NCBI RefSeq assembly: GCF_008642315.1
Contig: NZ_CP029192.1
Location: 8,494,001-8,558,000, forward strand
Length of the DNA stretch: 64,000 nt
Reading direction: 5' to 3'
DNA from: Streptomyces venezuelae
GTDB lineage: Bacteria; Actinomycetota; Actinomycetes; Streptomycetales; Streptomycetaceae
Shown here piece after piece: positions 1 through 8,385 of the stretch. Made by a program: the position numbers and the translations under genes. The first letter of the stretch is position 1. Each line of letters starts with the position of its first letter. Below the pieces are notes generated by a model, which ran no database searches, had not been told where the DNA came from, and saw nothing but the letters and a program-made list of their open reading frames with translations.

Positions 1-18
1 CTCTCGGGAGGGAAGATG

Positions 19-46
19 GGAAGGAAGGCTTGCAAGTTTTCCTTTC
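19..46. promoter_or_regulatory. probable MarR operator (imperfect palindrome)
   Basis: A 28-bp dyad centred between bases 32 and 33 has the core CTTGCAAG. Its two 14-base arms match at 11 positions. It lies about 20 bases upstream of the marR start at 66. MarR-family repressors usually bind such palindromes over their own promoter, so autorepression of the marR-MFS unit is inferred. Confidence 0.5.
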
Positions 47-65
47 CATCTCGTACCGTCGCCTC

Positions 66-509
66 ATGAGCGGACACCCTGGAGAGCCCACCCCGGAGCA
101 AGTCGCCGCCGACCTCACGCACGTCGTCGGACGTCTCGTACGGAAACTGCGCGGCGCGTCGCCCATGAACGGGCTCAGCCCCTCGCAGCGCTCCGTCCTC
201 GCACGCCTCGACCGGGGCGGCCCCACCACCACCGCGGAGCTCGCCCGTGCCGAGTTCGTGCGGCCGCAGTCGATGCGGATGACCGTGAGCGCCCTGGAAT
301 CCATGGAACTCATCGAGCGGGCACCCGATCCGAACGACGGGCGGCAGTCCGTCCTCTCCCTGACCGACCAGGGCCGCCATACCCTCGCCGACGGACGCGC
401 GGCCAAGCGAGGCTGGCTGTCGGAGGCGGTCTCCGAGGAGCTCGACCCGGCCGAGCGGCGTCAACTCGCCGACGCCGTCGCGCTGTTGGAGCGACTGGTG
501 CAGAAGTGA
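66..509 (+). CDS. MarR family transcriptional regulator
   Basis: A 147-residue cytoplasmic winged-helix regulator. The fold is visible as NGLSPSQRSVLARLDRGG, then the recognition helix region TTAELARAEFVRPQSMRMTV, then the beta-wing with the MarR signature DPNDGRQSVLSLTDQG. The ATG at 66 is preferred over one at 30 because the upstream one lies inside the operator-like palindrome. The last four bases overlap the GTG start of the MFS exporter, so the two are translationally coupled. It is probably a ligand-released repressor of that exporter. The ligand is unknown. Confidence 0.88.
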   Translation: MSGHPGEPTPEQVAADLTHVVGRLVRKLRGASPMNGLSPSQRSVLARLDRGGPTTTAELARAEFVRPQSMRMTVSALESMELIERAPDPNDGRQSVLSLTDQGRHTLADGRAAKRGWLSEAVSEELDPAERRQLADAVALLERLVQK

Positions 510-1909
510 ACGCCACGTCCTTCGCCCGGACGAAACGGCGCCCCGCGCGGGAACGGACCGGCTTCGGAGCGCGATTGACCGCGCCCCTGCTCCTCGGCTC
601 CCTGCTCAACCCACTCAACACCACGATGATCTCCACCGGCCTGGTGGCGATCGGTCACGACTTCGGCGTCGGCGCCTCCGACACCGCCTGGCTCGTCTCC
701 GTGCTCTACCTCGCGAGCGCCGTCGCCCAGCCCGTGCTCGGCAAGCTCGCCGACAGCATCGGCCCGCGCCGTGTCTTCCTCGGCGGACTCGTCCTCGTCG
801 TCGCGTCGGGCCTCATCGGAGCGCTCGCCCCCGCGTTCGGCTGGCTGCTCGGCTCCCGGGCGCTCCTCGGCATCGGCACGTCAGCCGCGTACCCCGCGGC
901 GATGGCCGTCCTGCGCGACGAGTCGACCCGGCTCGGCACCCCCACCCCGCGCACCGTGCTCGGCCGTCTCTCCTTCGCGGCGCTCGGCAGCGCGGCGATC
1001 GGCCCGACCCTCGGCGGCCTCCTCGTCGCGACCGCCGGCTGGCGCGCCGTCTTCGCCGTCAACGTGCCGGTCGCGGTCATCGCGTACGCCACCGCTCTGC
1101 GCTGGATACCCAAGGACACACCGCGGGACAGGGCGGCGGCCGGGCCGAAGGGGACGCTCGACCCGCTGGGCATCGTGCTCTTCACGGGTGCGCTGAGCTG
1201 CCTCGTCGTGTTCCTGCTCGACCTGCGCCACCCGATGTGGCCCCTGCTCGCCCCGGTCGTCCTGCTCTCCGCCCTGCTCACCCGGTGGCAGCTGCGCCAC
1301 CCGCATCCCTTCGTCGACCTGCGCATGCTCGGCGCCAACCACGCGCTAGCCCGCACCTACCTGCGGCACGGACTGAGCTACCTCGTCGTGTACTGCGTGA
1401 TGTACGGCTTCACCCAGTGGCTGGAGGAGGAGCGCGGCTACTCCTCGCTGCACACCGGACTCGTCATGCTGCCGATGTCCCTCGCCGCCCTGGCCTGTTC
1501 CCTGATCGGGGCGCGCACCAAGGGCATCCGCGCGCCGCTCACCGTCGCCGCCGTGCTCCTCGCAGCGGGCAGCGCACTGCTCCTCTTCACCACGGGGTCC
1601 ACGCCGCTCGCCGTCCTGCTCCTGGCCGGAGCCTGCTTCGGCATCCCGCAGGGGCTCATGGGCACCGGCAACCAGGCGGCCGTGCAACAGTTCGCGCCCG
1701 CCGAGGCCATCGGGTCCGCGGCGGGACTCCAGCGCACCGCGCAGTACATCGGCGCCATCACGGCCTCCGGCCTGATCGGTCTCGCCTACGGGCAGCGCGC
1801 CGACGACGGCGGGCTCCACCTCATGGCCGTGGTCGGCGCCGTCCTCGCCCTGGCCCTCGTCGTCCTGACCGTCACCGACCGCGCGCTGCGCCGCAGCCCG
1901 GCCGAGTAG
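506..1909 (+). CDS. MFS transporter, drug-exporter type
   Basis: A 467-residue integral membrane protein of the major facilitator superfamily. After a basic N-terminus, NPLNTTMISTGLVAIGHDF resembles the first helix of DHA-type antiporters. LGKLADSIGPRRVFLGG is the loop 2-3 motif (G-x-L-A-D-x-x-G-x-R-R) of MFS proteins, and GPTLGGLLV resembles the antiporter motif C. The GTG start overlaps the marR stop (GTGA), so it is co-expressed with its likely repressor. By family it is a proton-driven exporter of a small molecule. The substrate cannot be read from sequence. Confidence 0.87.
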   Translation: MNATSFARTKRRPARERTGFGARLTAPLLLGSLLNPLNTTMISTGLVAIGHDFGVGASDTAWLVSVLYLASAVAQPVLGKLADSIGPRRVFLGGLVLVVASGLIGALAPAFGWLLGSRALLGIGTSAAYPAAMAVLRDESTRLGTPTPRTVLGRLSFAALGSAAIGPTLGGLLVATAGWRAVFAVNVPVAVIAYATALRWIPKDTPRDRAAAGPKGTLDPLGIVLFTGALSCLVVFLLDLRHPMWPLLAPVVLLSALLTRWQLRHPHPFVDLRMLGANHALARTYLRHGLSYLVVYCVMYGFTQWLEEERGYSSLHTGLVMLPMSLAALACSLIGARTKGIRAPLTVAAVLLAAGSALLLFTTGSTPLAVLLLAGACFGIPQGLMGTGNQAAVQQFAPAEAIGSAAGLQRTAQYIGAITASGLIGLAYGQRADDGGLHLMAVVGAVLALALVVLTVTDRALRRSPAE

Positions 1910-1975
1910 GCGGCAGGCGCCACAGCCATCACGTACGCAAGCAACCAGCAGTACAGCCAGAGAAAGGCACCACCC

Positions 1976-2533
1976 ATGACCGCCACCGTCCTCGACCCCA
2001 CCACCGCCCTCATCCTCGTCGACCTCCAGAAAGGCATCACGGCGCTGCCCACCGCCCACCCTTCCCAGGAGATCGTCGAACGGTCCGCCGCCCTCGCCGC
2101 CGCCTTCCGCGAGCGTGGGCTGCCCGTGGTCCTGGTGCGGGTGACGGGCGGCGCCCCCGGCCGCACCGAGGGACCCGCGCGCGGCGGCGACGTGCCCGCG
2201 GACTGGGCGGACCTGGAGCCCGAACTGGGGCGCACGGACACGGACGTCGTCGTCACCAAGCACCAGTGGGGCGCCTTCTACGGCACCGACCTCGACCTGC
2301 AGCTGCGCCGCAGGGGCGTCACCCAGGTCGTGCTCGCGGGCATCGCGACGAGCATCGGCGTGGAGTCGACGGCCCGCGCGGCGCACGAGCACGGCTACCA
2401 CGTGACCGTCGCCGTCGACGCCGTCACCGACATGGACGCCGACGCCCACCGCAACAGCGTGGAGAAGATCTTCCCGCGGCTCGGCGAGACGGACACGGCC
2501 GAAGCGATCACCGAACTGCTCGGCCGCGGCTGA
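1976..2533 (+). CDS. isochorismatase-family hydrolase lacking the catalytic cysteine
   Basis: 185 residues with the Rossmann-like isochorismatase/cysteine-hydrolase fold. Asp16 (ALILVDLQKG) and Lys95 (VVVTKHQWGAF) of the usual Asp-Lys-Cys triad are present. The nucleophile motif reads AGIATSIGVESTARAA, with Gly128 where nicotinamidase-like hydrolases have Cys. Isochorismatases of the PhzD type also work without that Cys, so a vinyl-ether hydrolase role is possible, but the substrate is unknown. It lies 66 bases after the MFS gene on the same strand and probably belongs to the MarR-controlled unit. Confidence 0.8.
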   Translation: MTATVLDPTTALILVDLQKGITALPTAHPSQEIVERSAALAAAFRERGLPVVLVRVTGGAPGRTEGPARGGDVPADWADLEPELGRTDTDVVVTKHQWGAFYGTDLDLQLRRRGVTQVVLAGIATSIGVESTARAAHEHGYHVTVAVDAVTDMDADAHRNSVEKIFPRLGETDTAEAITELLGRG

Positions 2534-2551
2534 GCTCCGGTCCCGCGGGTC

Positions 2552-3340
2552 CTACGGCCGGTACACGTACGGCGTGGTCGTGCAGAGCGTGGCGAAGCCG
2601 AGCCGGTCCAGGATCGGGCGGCTGTCGTCGGAGGCGTCGACCTGGAGATAGCGGTAGCCGCGCTCGACGGCGATGCGGGCGCGATGGGCGACCGTCGCGC
2701 GGTAGATGCCCTTGCCGCGCCACCGCGGGTCGGTGCCGCCGCCCCACAGCCCGGCGAAGTCGGTGCCCGGCCGGAACTCCATGCGCGCGCCGCACACCGG
2801 CCGGTCGTCGGCCATCGCGACGACCGCGACGATGTCGTCCGGCGTCTCGGTGAGCTGGGCGAGCACCCGGCGGGCGAGGTGTTCGCTCAGCGCCGCGTCG
2901 CCCTCGCCGAAGGCGGCCAGATGCGCCTCTGCCATGAGGCGTACGCCTTCCGCGTCCGTCACCGGGACCAGCCGGATGCCGTCCGGCAGCTCGGGGCCCG
3001 CGGGCAGGGCGGCGGCCTCGGCGACCATCACGGTCTCCGTCGGCTCGGCCTCGAACCCGGCCGCGAGGAGGCGCTCGCCGAGGTCCGCCGGACGGTCGTA
3101 CGAGTGTTGCTTCCACTCGAACTCGCGCCCCGCGTCGGTGAAATGGCGCACCTGCTCCGCGATGACGGCGTCCGCGGTCGACGCGTCGACGTCGGTCCAC
3201 AGGACGCCGTTCCAGTCGTGCGCGGAGCCGGTGACGCGCACGACGTCCCCGGTGCGCTCGACCCGGGTGTCACCGCCCTCGCCCGTGGTGTCGTGCCGAA
3301 GCTGACGGTCGTACGCGGCCAGTACCGCTGCGTGATCCAT
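2552..3340 (-). CDS. GNAT family N-acetyltransferase
   Basis: 262 residues. The C-terminal half carries a GNAT acetyl-CoA-binding motif, GGGTDPRWRGKGIYRATVAH, followed by helix HRARIAVERGYRYLQVDAS and the usual end RPILDRLGFATLCTTTPYVY. The N-terminal half (about 120 residues) looks like a degenerate second GNAT-like domain, giving the two-domain layout common in Streptomyces. It is convergent with the isochorismatase-like gene. The acceptor substrate is not predictable. Confidence 0.82.
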   Translation of the reverse strand: MDHAAVLAAYDRQLRHDTTGEGGDTRVERTGDVVRVTGSAHDWNGVLWTDVDASTADAVIAEQVRHFTDAGREFEWKQHSYDRPADLGERLLAAGFEAEPTETVMVAEAAALPAGPELPDGIRLVPVTDAEGVRLMAEAHLAAFGEGDAALSEHLARRVLAQLTETPDDIVAVVAMADDRPVCGARMEFRPGTDFAGLWGGGTDPRWRGKGIYRATVAHRARIAVERGYRYLQVDASDDSRPILDRLGFATLCTTTPYVYRP

Positions 3341-3405
3341 GCGGTCACCTCAGCAGCGGGCCGGGGCGGCGGCAACCGGTTTTCCTCCGTCGCGACCGGC
3401 AGGCC

Positions 3406-4446
3406 CTAGGAGCGCCAGCGGCAGCGCAGGGCCGCCGTGGTGAAGCCGGGACCGAAGGCGATCGCCGCGCCGTACGCGCCGTCGTCCGGCGGGTCGGCGT
3501 GGGTGCGTTCCAGGACGCGCAGGATGCTCACGCCGCCGAGGTTGCCCTCGTGGCTGAGTGTGTCCGTGGAGTGCCGTGCAGCGTGCTCGTCCAGGCGCAG
3601 CGCGGCCGCCGTGTCGTCGATGATGCGCGGGCTGCCGGGGTGGATGACGGCGAAGTCGGGCCGCCGGGGCCCGAGCCAGTCCAGGAGGGGCGGCGTCACG
3701 TCGGTGACGGCGGCCAGGACCTGTTTGGTCGAGTCGAAGTGGATGCCGTCCTCGGCGATTCTGCCGCGCTGGCGTTCGAGGCTGTCCGGGAGGACGTACT
3801 CGAAGGTGTCGTCGACGGCCAGTCCGGGGCCCAGCGGTGCGTCGGTGACGACGGTCGCGGAGGCAGCGTCGCCGAACAGTGCTTTGTAGATCATCGACTC
3901 GACGGCGGTGTCGCTGTGGTGGTAGATGCTGGACAGCACCTCGGCGCCGACCACCAGGACCGTGCTGCCCGGCCGTGCGGAGAGGAGGTCGGCGGCGCGG
4001 GTCAGGGCCTGTGTGCCGCCCGGGCAGGCCACCGAGGTGAGTGCGACGCGGCGCACGTCGGGTCGGAGGCCGAGCCGCGTGACGAGGTGGATGTCCAGGT
4101 TCGGGACGGCCCAGCTCGTGGTGTGCGTGGTGACGACGGCGTCGATGTCGCGCGCGGTGAGACCGGCGCTGTCCAGGGCCCTGGCGCAGGCCCGTTCGGC
4201 CATGTCGAGCGCGTCGGAGAAGGCGACCCGGGCGCGCTCCCCGACGTCGGCGGTGCCGGACACGGTGGGGGAGTCGAGCGGACGCGTGAAGTGGCGGGTC
4301 TCGACGCCGCAGTTGCCGATGACGCGGAGTATGGCGCGCAGCCGTGGATGGTCGGCGTGGTGCGCGCTCACGTCGTCGGCTATCTCGGCCGTGGTGACCT
4401 TGTGGTCGCCGAAGACGGTCTGGGGTCGGAGTACGTGGGCAGTCAT
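3406..4446 (-). CDS. type III polyketide synthase (chalcone synthase-like)
   Basis: 346 residues of thiolase fold. The catalytic triad of type III PKS is visible: Cys141 in SVACPGGTQAL, His269 in FAVIHPGSPRIID and Asn302 in SHEGNLGGVSIL. The gatekeeper loop ALFGDAASATVV is also present. Such homodimeric enzymes condense malonyl-type extender units on a CoA or ACP starter and cyclise the chain to pyrones, resorcinols or naphthalenes. No tailoring gene is adjacent, so the product is unknown. It is somewhat shorter than RppA or Gcs-like enzymes. The XRE regulator lies 128 bases upstream on the same strand and is its likely controller. Confidence 0.88.
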   Translation of the reverse strand: MTAHVLRPQTVFGDHKVTTAEIADDVSAHHADHPRLRAILRVIGNCGVETRHFTRPLDSPTVSGTADVGERARVAFSDALDMAERACARALDSAGLTARDIDAVVTTHTTSWAVPNLDIHLVTRLGLRPDVRRVALTSVACPGGTQALTRAADLLSARPGSTVLVVGAEVLSSIYHHSDTAVESMIYKALFGDAASATVVTDAPLGPGLAVDDTFEYVLPDSLERQRGRIAEDGIHFDSTKQVLAAVTDVTPPLLDWLGPRRPDFAVIHPGSPRIIDDTAAALRLDEHAARHSTDTLSHEGNLGGVSILRVLERTHADPPDDGAYGAAIAFGPGFTTAALRCRWRS

Positions 4447-4574
4447 GAGGCGGCTCCCCGTGGATCGGCGGTGCGAGTGGGGATGTGGCCAAATTACTGC
4501 ACTGTGCCGGGAGTGCCCTGTTATGAGGCGCTAAGTCGAACGTAAGTACGATATGCCGACGCGTCCGCGTGCGG

Positions 4575-5396
4575 TCAGTCCGAGCGGAGAGTGGGCGCGC
4601 GCGATTGGATGCGCTGCGAGCCGCGGTGGAACACGAGGATCATCAGCCGGGAGCCGGGTGCCGTCAGGGGCTGCGCCGCGCACATGGTGACCCAGCCGGG
4701 GCCCTCCAAGGCGTGCATCAAGGGGCGCTCGTCGCCGTCGGGGTGGGGGTGGGAGTTGCCGGCGGCGTAGAGGTCCGCGGTCTCGGGGTCGGCCAGGATC
4801 TCCTTCTCGATCTGCCGCAGGATGTCGTCGTCGGGCCTGGTGGCGAGCGCGGCCCGCAGCTGTGGAAGCACCATCGGGGCCCACGCGGTGTGCCAGTTCA
4901 TCAGGGTCTCGCGGCCGCTCGGGTCCAGGAGCATCCAGCGCAGGGTGTTGCCGGGGACCCTGCCACCCGGGAACATCCCGGCGAAGGCGCTGTTGTACGC
5001 GAGCGTCTCCCAGGACGCGTCGGTCACGTAGGCCATGTGTCCGATCCCGTCGACCGCCTCCTGCCAGACGCCCGGGACCTCCTTGCCGGAGGAGAGGTGG
5101 AGCGGTCCCGGCGGGTCCTGCAGCAGTGCGTAACGGCAGAGGGACACCCACTCCTGCTCGTTCAGCCCGAACAGGCGTGCCACGTCGCGCAGCAGAGAGG
5201 TCGGCGGGTTGGGGTAATTGCCTGATTCGAGCCGGTGATACGTCCCGAACGTGCGGTGGAGCAGTTGGTCGACCTGGTGCTGCGACAGCCCGGGTGCGCG
5301 CCGTCCCTGGCCTGTCGGGCGGGCGAAGCCGTGCGATTCGGGGGCTATGAGGGCGCGTCGTTCGCGGAGCAGAGCGCGGAGCGCCGTCTTGTTCAT
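4575..5396 (-). CDS. XRE-family regulator with MmyB-like ligand-binding domain
   Basis: 273 residues from the ATG at 5396, chosen because GAGGGA sits at a suitable distance before it (an in-frame GTG lies at 5420). Residues about 1-85 hold a helix-turn-helix (LSQHQVDQLLHRTFGTYHRLESG). The rest matches the MmyB-like PAS-type ligand domain of actinobacterial regulators, with VWQEAVDGIGHMAYVTDASW, AYNSAFAGMFPGG and the C-terminal VTMCAAQPLTAPGSRLMILVFHR. Its position just upstream of the lone type III PKS suggests it switches that gene. Whether it activates or represses is not evident. Confidence 0.85.
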   Translation of the reverse strand: MNKTALRALLRERRALIAPESHGFARPTGQGRRAPGLSQHQVDQLLHRTFGTYHRLESGNYPNPPTSLLRDVARLFGLNEQEWVSLCRYALLQDPPGPLHLSSGKEVPGVWQEAVDGIGHMAYVTDASWETLAYNSAFAGMFPGGRVPGNTLRWMLLDPSGRETLMNWHTAWAPMVLPQLRAALATRPDDDILRQIEKEILADPETADLYAAGNSHPHPDGDERPLMHALEGPGWVTMCAAQPLTAPGSRLMILVFHRGSQRIQSRAPTLRSD

Positions 5397-5830
5397 GGTG
5401 GGTAATCCCTCTTGGTGCACGCCGAGTTGGAGCGTGATCAGTCTAAATATTCACATCGGCTTTGGTAGTAAACATTGCCCGAAGAAAACGATCAGTCGCT
5501 CGGGCATGATGGAGAGTGCGGGGTCACCGACCTGCAGGTTTGAACGTCGGATGACAGCCGTGCGCAACAGCGGGGCATCTTGTCCGGGGAGCTCGAGAAT
5601 GGCTGAAATTCCCCGGCATTGGGTACCCCCCAGGCCTACTGGGCCCGATGTGGGAAGCGTGTGGGACAACTGTTCGCATTCCGATCCGAGTGGTCGGAAT
5701 CGGAGCAGCGCAGGACCGCACGGCTCGGCTTCCTCCGCCGGTTCCGTAGGACCACCGGCTGCGGTCGGTGCCGTCACTCGCCATTACGTAGCGGCCACGG
5801 TACCGGCCGCCCGTGGTTGTTCCGGGCGCG
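5397..5830. other. intergenic region, promoter of the XRE regulator
   Basis: No convincing gene is seen in 434 bases. The part near 5440-5500 is unusually AT-rich for this genome and contains TAGACT on the minus strand (5440-5445), a possible -10 box for the XRE gene. The sequence GATCAGTC occurs twice (near 5437 and 5490). A 7-bp inverted repeat ATTCCGA/TCGGAAT with a 9-base spacer lies at 5678-5700. Confidence 0.4.
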
Positions 5831-6718
5831 TCAGGTGGCCGTGATGTGCTCCTCCGCCCGCGCCAGGATCTCCGAGACCCGCAGCCCGAACCGTACGTCG
5901 CACGGATGTGGTGTGCCCGTGGCCGCGGACTCGACGAGCGCGTCCACCGCCGCCCCGAACGCGTCGCCCGCGCCGTCCCACGGCGGAAGCGCCACCGTGC
6001 CGCTCTCCCCGCGCAGTTCCACGGCGATGCCCTCGCACTTCGGCGGGGCCGTCAGGCTCAGCGTCGCCGTGCTGGACGCGCCGCTCTCGTGCCGCAGGAT
6101 CAGGTGGACCGTGTCCCTGGGGCCCTCGGCAGCGGTCACGGCGGTCACGTCGCCGAGCACGGGCAGCAGCATCGACAGGGCGTGCGGGCCCACGTCCCAC
6201 AGGCCACCGCGGCTCGCGCGCCACGGTGACGAGAACGCGGCGCTGCCGTCCGGCGCGTAGAACGAGCCGTACCAGTCGGCGCGGCCGGTGAACCAGCCGC
6301 CCGTGGCGCTCTGTTCGGCCAGCCAGCGTGCCGAGGCGGCGGTGAAGCGCAGCGTGAAGAAGACCACGGAGGCGACGCCCGCCCGCTCGGCCGCCGCGGC
6401 GAGGTCCCGCGCGCCCGCCGTCGTCGTCGCCACCGGCTTGTCCAGGAGCAGGTGGCACCCGGCCGCCGCGGCCCGCGCGGCGAGCGGCGCCTGCACGTCG
6501 GGCGGCACGGCGAACGCCACGGCGTCACTCGCGGCGAACAGCTCGTCCACGTCCGCGTACGCCCTGGTGCCGTGTTCGGCGGCGAGCGCGGCCGCGGGCT
6601 CGGCGCGGCGGCCCCAGACGCCGACGAAGTCCACGCCGGGGTGACGGGACAGCGCGGGGGCGTGCGTGGCGGAGGCCCAGGGGCCGGTGCCGACCAGGCC
6701 GGTGCGGAGTCGGTTCAT
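5831..6718 (-). CDS. Gfo/Idh/MocA family oxidoreductase
   Basis: 295 residues from the ATG at 6718. The N-terminal Rossmann domain starts with RTGLVGTGPWASATHAPAL, the NAD(P)-binding glycine motif. DKPVATTTAGARDLA gives the conserved Lys-Pro of the family (E-K-P here D-K-P). The C-terminal alpha/beta domain has the loop WDVGPHALSMLLPVLG with the conserved Asp/His pair. Such enzymes oxidise or reduce sugars, inositols or related carbonyls. The gene stands alone, with the divergent MFS-TetR unit upstream. The substrate is not known. Confidence 0.86.
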   Translation of the reverse strand: MNRLRTGLVGTGPWASATHAPALSRHPGVDFVGVWGRRAEPAAALAAEHGTRAYADVDELFAASDAVAFAVPPDVQAPLAARAAAAGCHLLLDKPVATTTAGARDLAAAAERAGVASVVFFTLRFTAASARWLAEQSATGGWFTGRADWYGSFYAPDGSAAFSSPWRASRGGLWDVGPHALSMLLPVLGDVTAVTAAEGPRDTVHLILRHESGASSTATLSLTAPPKCEGIAVELRGESGTVALPPWDGAGDAFGAAVDALVESAATGTPHPCDVRFGLRVSEILARAEEHITAT

Positions 6719-6842
6719 GGGCCGCAGTATGACCGAAACCGCCGAGGGCGGACCGGTCGCGGCAGGGGGACGTGGTGGGCCGGGACGGTTCACGGCCACG
6801 GCCGGGCGAAACAAACCGTCCATGACCTTTTCGCATCCCGCT

Positions 6843-6885
6843 GGGTGAATTCCCATTCACCCACTACGGTGAATTTGAATTCACC
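6843..6885. promoter_or_regulatory. double inverted-repeat operator of the MFS-TetR unit
   Basis: Two related dyads occur in tandem. GGGTGAAT-N4-ATTCACCC spans 6843-6862 and GGTGAATT-N2-AATTCACC spans 6868-6885. Both have perfect 8-bp arms and the shared half-site GGTGAAT. They end 19 bases before the MFS start at 6905. The TetR encoded by the second gene of the unit is the obvious candidate ligand. Confidence 0.65.
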
Positions 6886-6904
6886 GCATCCCGGGGGAGA
6901 TGTC

Positions 6905-8383
6905 ATGGCGTCGGTTCCGGCACCCGGCGACGGGGGAGGGCTGCGCGCCCGGCTGACGGTCCCCGTGCTCGCCTTCGGCGGCATCCTCATGGCCGTCACG
7001 CAGACCGTCGTCGTCCCCCTGCTCCCCGATCTGCCCCGCCTGACGGACAGTTCACCCGGAGCCGTGTCCTGGCTGGTCACGGCGACCCTCCTCGCCGGCG
7101 CGGTCCTCACCCCCGTGCTCGGCCGGGCCGGCGACATGTACGGGAAGCGCCGCGTCCTGCTGCTCGCCCTCGGCCTCATGGCCGGGGGATCGGTGCTCTG
7201 CGCGCTCACGTCCGACATCCGGCAGCTGATCGCGGCGCGCGCCCTGCAGGGCGCGTCCGCCTCGGTGGTGCCGCTGTCCATCAGCATCCTGCGCGACGAA
7301 CTCCCGCCCCGGCGCACCGCTTCCGCCGTCGCCCTGATGAGCTCCACGGTCGGCATCGGCGCCGCGCTCGGGCTGCCGCTGGCCGCGCTCATCGTGCAGT
7401 ACGCCGACTGGCACGCCATGTTCTGGGCGACGGCCGCGCTGAGCACGGCAGGGCTGCTGCTCGCCCGGTGGGCCGTGCGGGAGTCCCCGGTGCGCTCCCC
7501 GGGGCGGTTCGACACGTGGGGCGCGGTCGGCCTCGCGGCCGGGCTCGTCTGTCTGCTGCTCGCGGTCTCGCAGGGCGGCCAGTGGGGGTGGGGGAGTGGC
7601 CCCGTCCTCGGACTCTTCGCGGCCGCGGTCGTCGTCCTGTCCCTCTGGTGGCGGATGCAGCTGCGCGCGAAGCAGCCACTGGTGGACCTGCGCCTGGCCG
7701 CGGGGCGACGCGTCGCCCTGCCGCACCTGACCGCGCTGCTCGCCGGATTCGCCTTCTACGCCAACTCGTTGGTGACCGCGCAGCTGGTGCAGGCGCCCGC
7801 CGTGAGCGGCTACGGCCTGGAGCTGTCGATCGTGGCGACCGGCCTGTGCCTGCTCCCCAACGGGGTCGTCATGCTGGCCCTCTCGCCGCTCTCGGCCCGC
7901 GTCTCCACGGCGCGGGGCCCCCGGGTGACCCTCGCCCTCGGCGGCGCGGTCATGGCGCTCGGCTATGCCGTACGCATCGTGGACAGCCGGGAGTTGTGGG
8001 TGATCGTGCTGGGCGCCGCGATCGTCTCGACCGGGACGACCTTCGCGTACTCGGCACTGCCCACGCTGATCCTGCGGGCGGTGCCGGTCGAGCAGACCGC
8101 GTCGGCGAACGGTGTGAACGTCCTGATGCGGACGATCGGTCAGAGCGTTTCGAGCGCGGCGGTCGCCGCGGTGCTCGTCCGGCACACCGCGTCCGCCGGA
8201 GGTACGGAGTTCCCCACGCTCGACGGCTACCAACTCGCCTTCACCCTGGCCGGTACGGTGGCGCTCATCGCCTGCGGCCTGGCCCTGGCCATACCCTCGG
8301 ACACGGCCGAGGCCCCACGGAACGGCCAGAGGCGTGCAGGCCGCGAGGGACCCGCACAGGAATCCGCTCTGGAAGGAAGCTGA
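6905..8383 (+). CDS. MFS transporter, DHA2-like exporter
   Basis: 492 residues, polytopic membrane protein. QTVVVPLLPDLPRLTDSSPG, LGRAGDMYGKRRVLLLALGL (loop 2-3 motif) and the helix 5 region STVGIGAALGLPLAALI identify a drug:proton antiporter-like MFS member. The ATG at 6905 follows GGGGGAGATGTC, a clear ribosome site. Two TetR-type operators precede it, and the tetR gene follows after 2 bases, giving a classic self-regulated export unit. The substrate is unknown. Confidence 0.86.
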   Translation: MASVPAPGDGGGLRARLTVPVLAFGGILMAVTQTVVVPLLPDLPRLTDSSPGAVSWLVTATLLAGAVLTPVLGRAGDMYGKRRVLLLALGLMAGGSVLCALTSDIRQLIAARALQGASASVVPLSISILRDELPPRRTASAVALMSSTVGIGAALGLPLAALIVQYADWHAMFWATAALSTAGLLLARWAVRESPVRSPGRFDTWGAVGLAAGLVCLLLAVSQGGQWGWGSGPVLGLFAAAVVVLSLWWRMQLRAKQPLVDLRLAAGRRVALPHLTALLAGFAFYANSLVTAQLVQAPAVSGYGLELSIVATGLCLLPNGVVMLALSPLSARVSTARGPRVTLALGGAVMALGYAVRIVDSRELWVIVLGAAIVSTGTTFAYSALPTLILRAVPVEQTASANGVNVLMRTIGQSVSSAAVAAVLVRHTASAGGTEFPTLDGYQLAFTLAGTVALIACGLALAIPSDTAEAPRNGQRRAGREGPAQESALEGS

Positions 8384-8385
8384 CC

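Noticed and set aside
3406..4446. The type III PKS as a KAS III / FabH-like enzyme
   Set aside because: The Asn in SHEGNLGGVSIL, the HPG histidine motif and the FGDAASA loop fit the chalcone synthase family. FabH usually has an acyl-carrier-protein-specific pattern and sits with fatty-acid genes.
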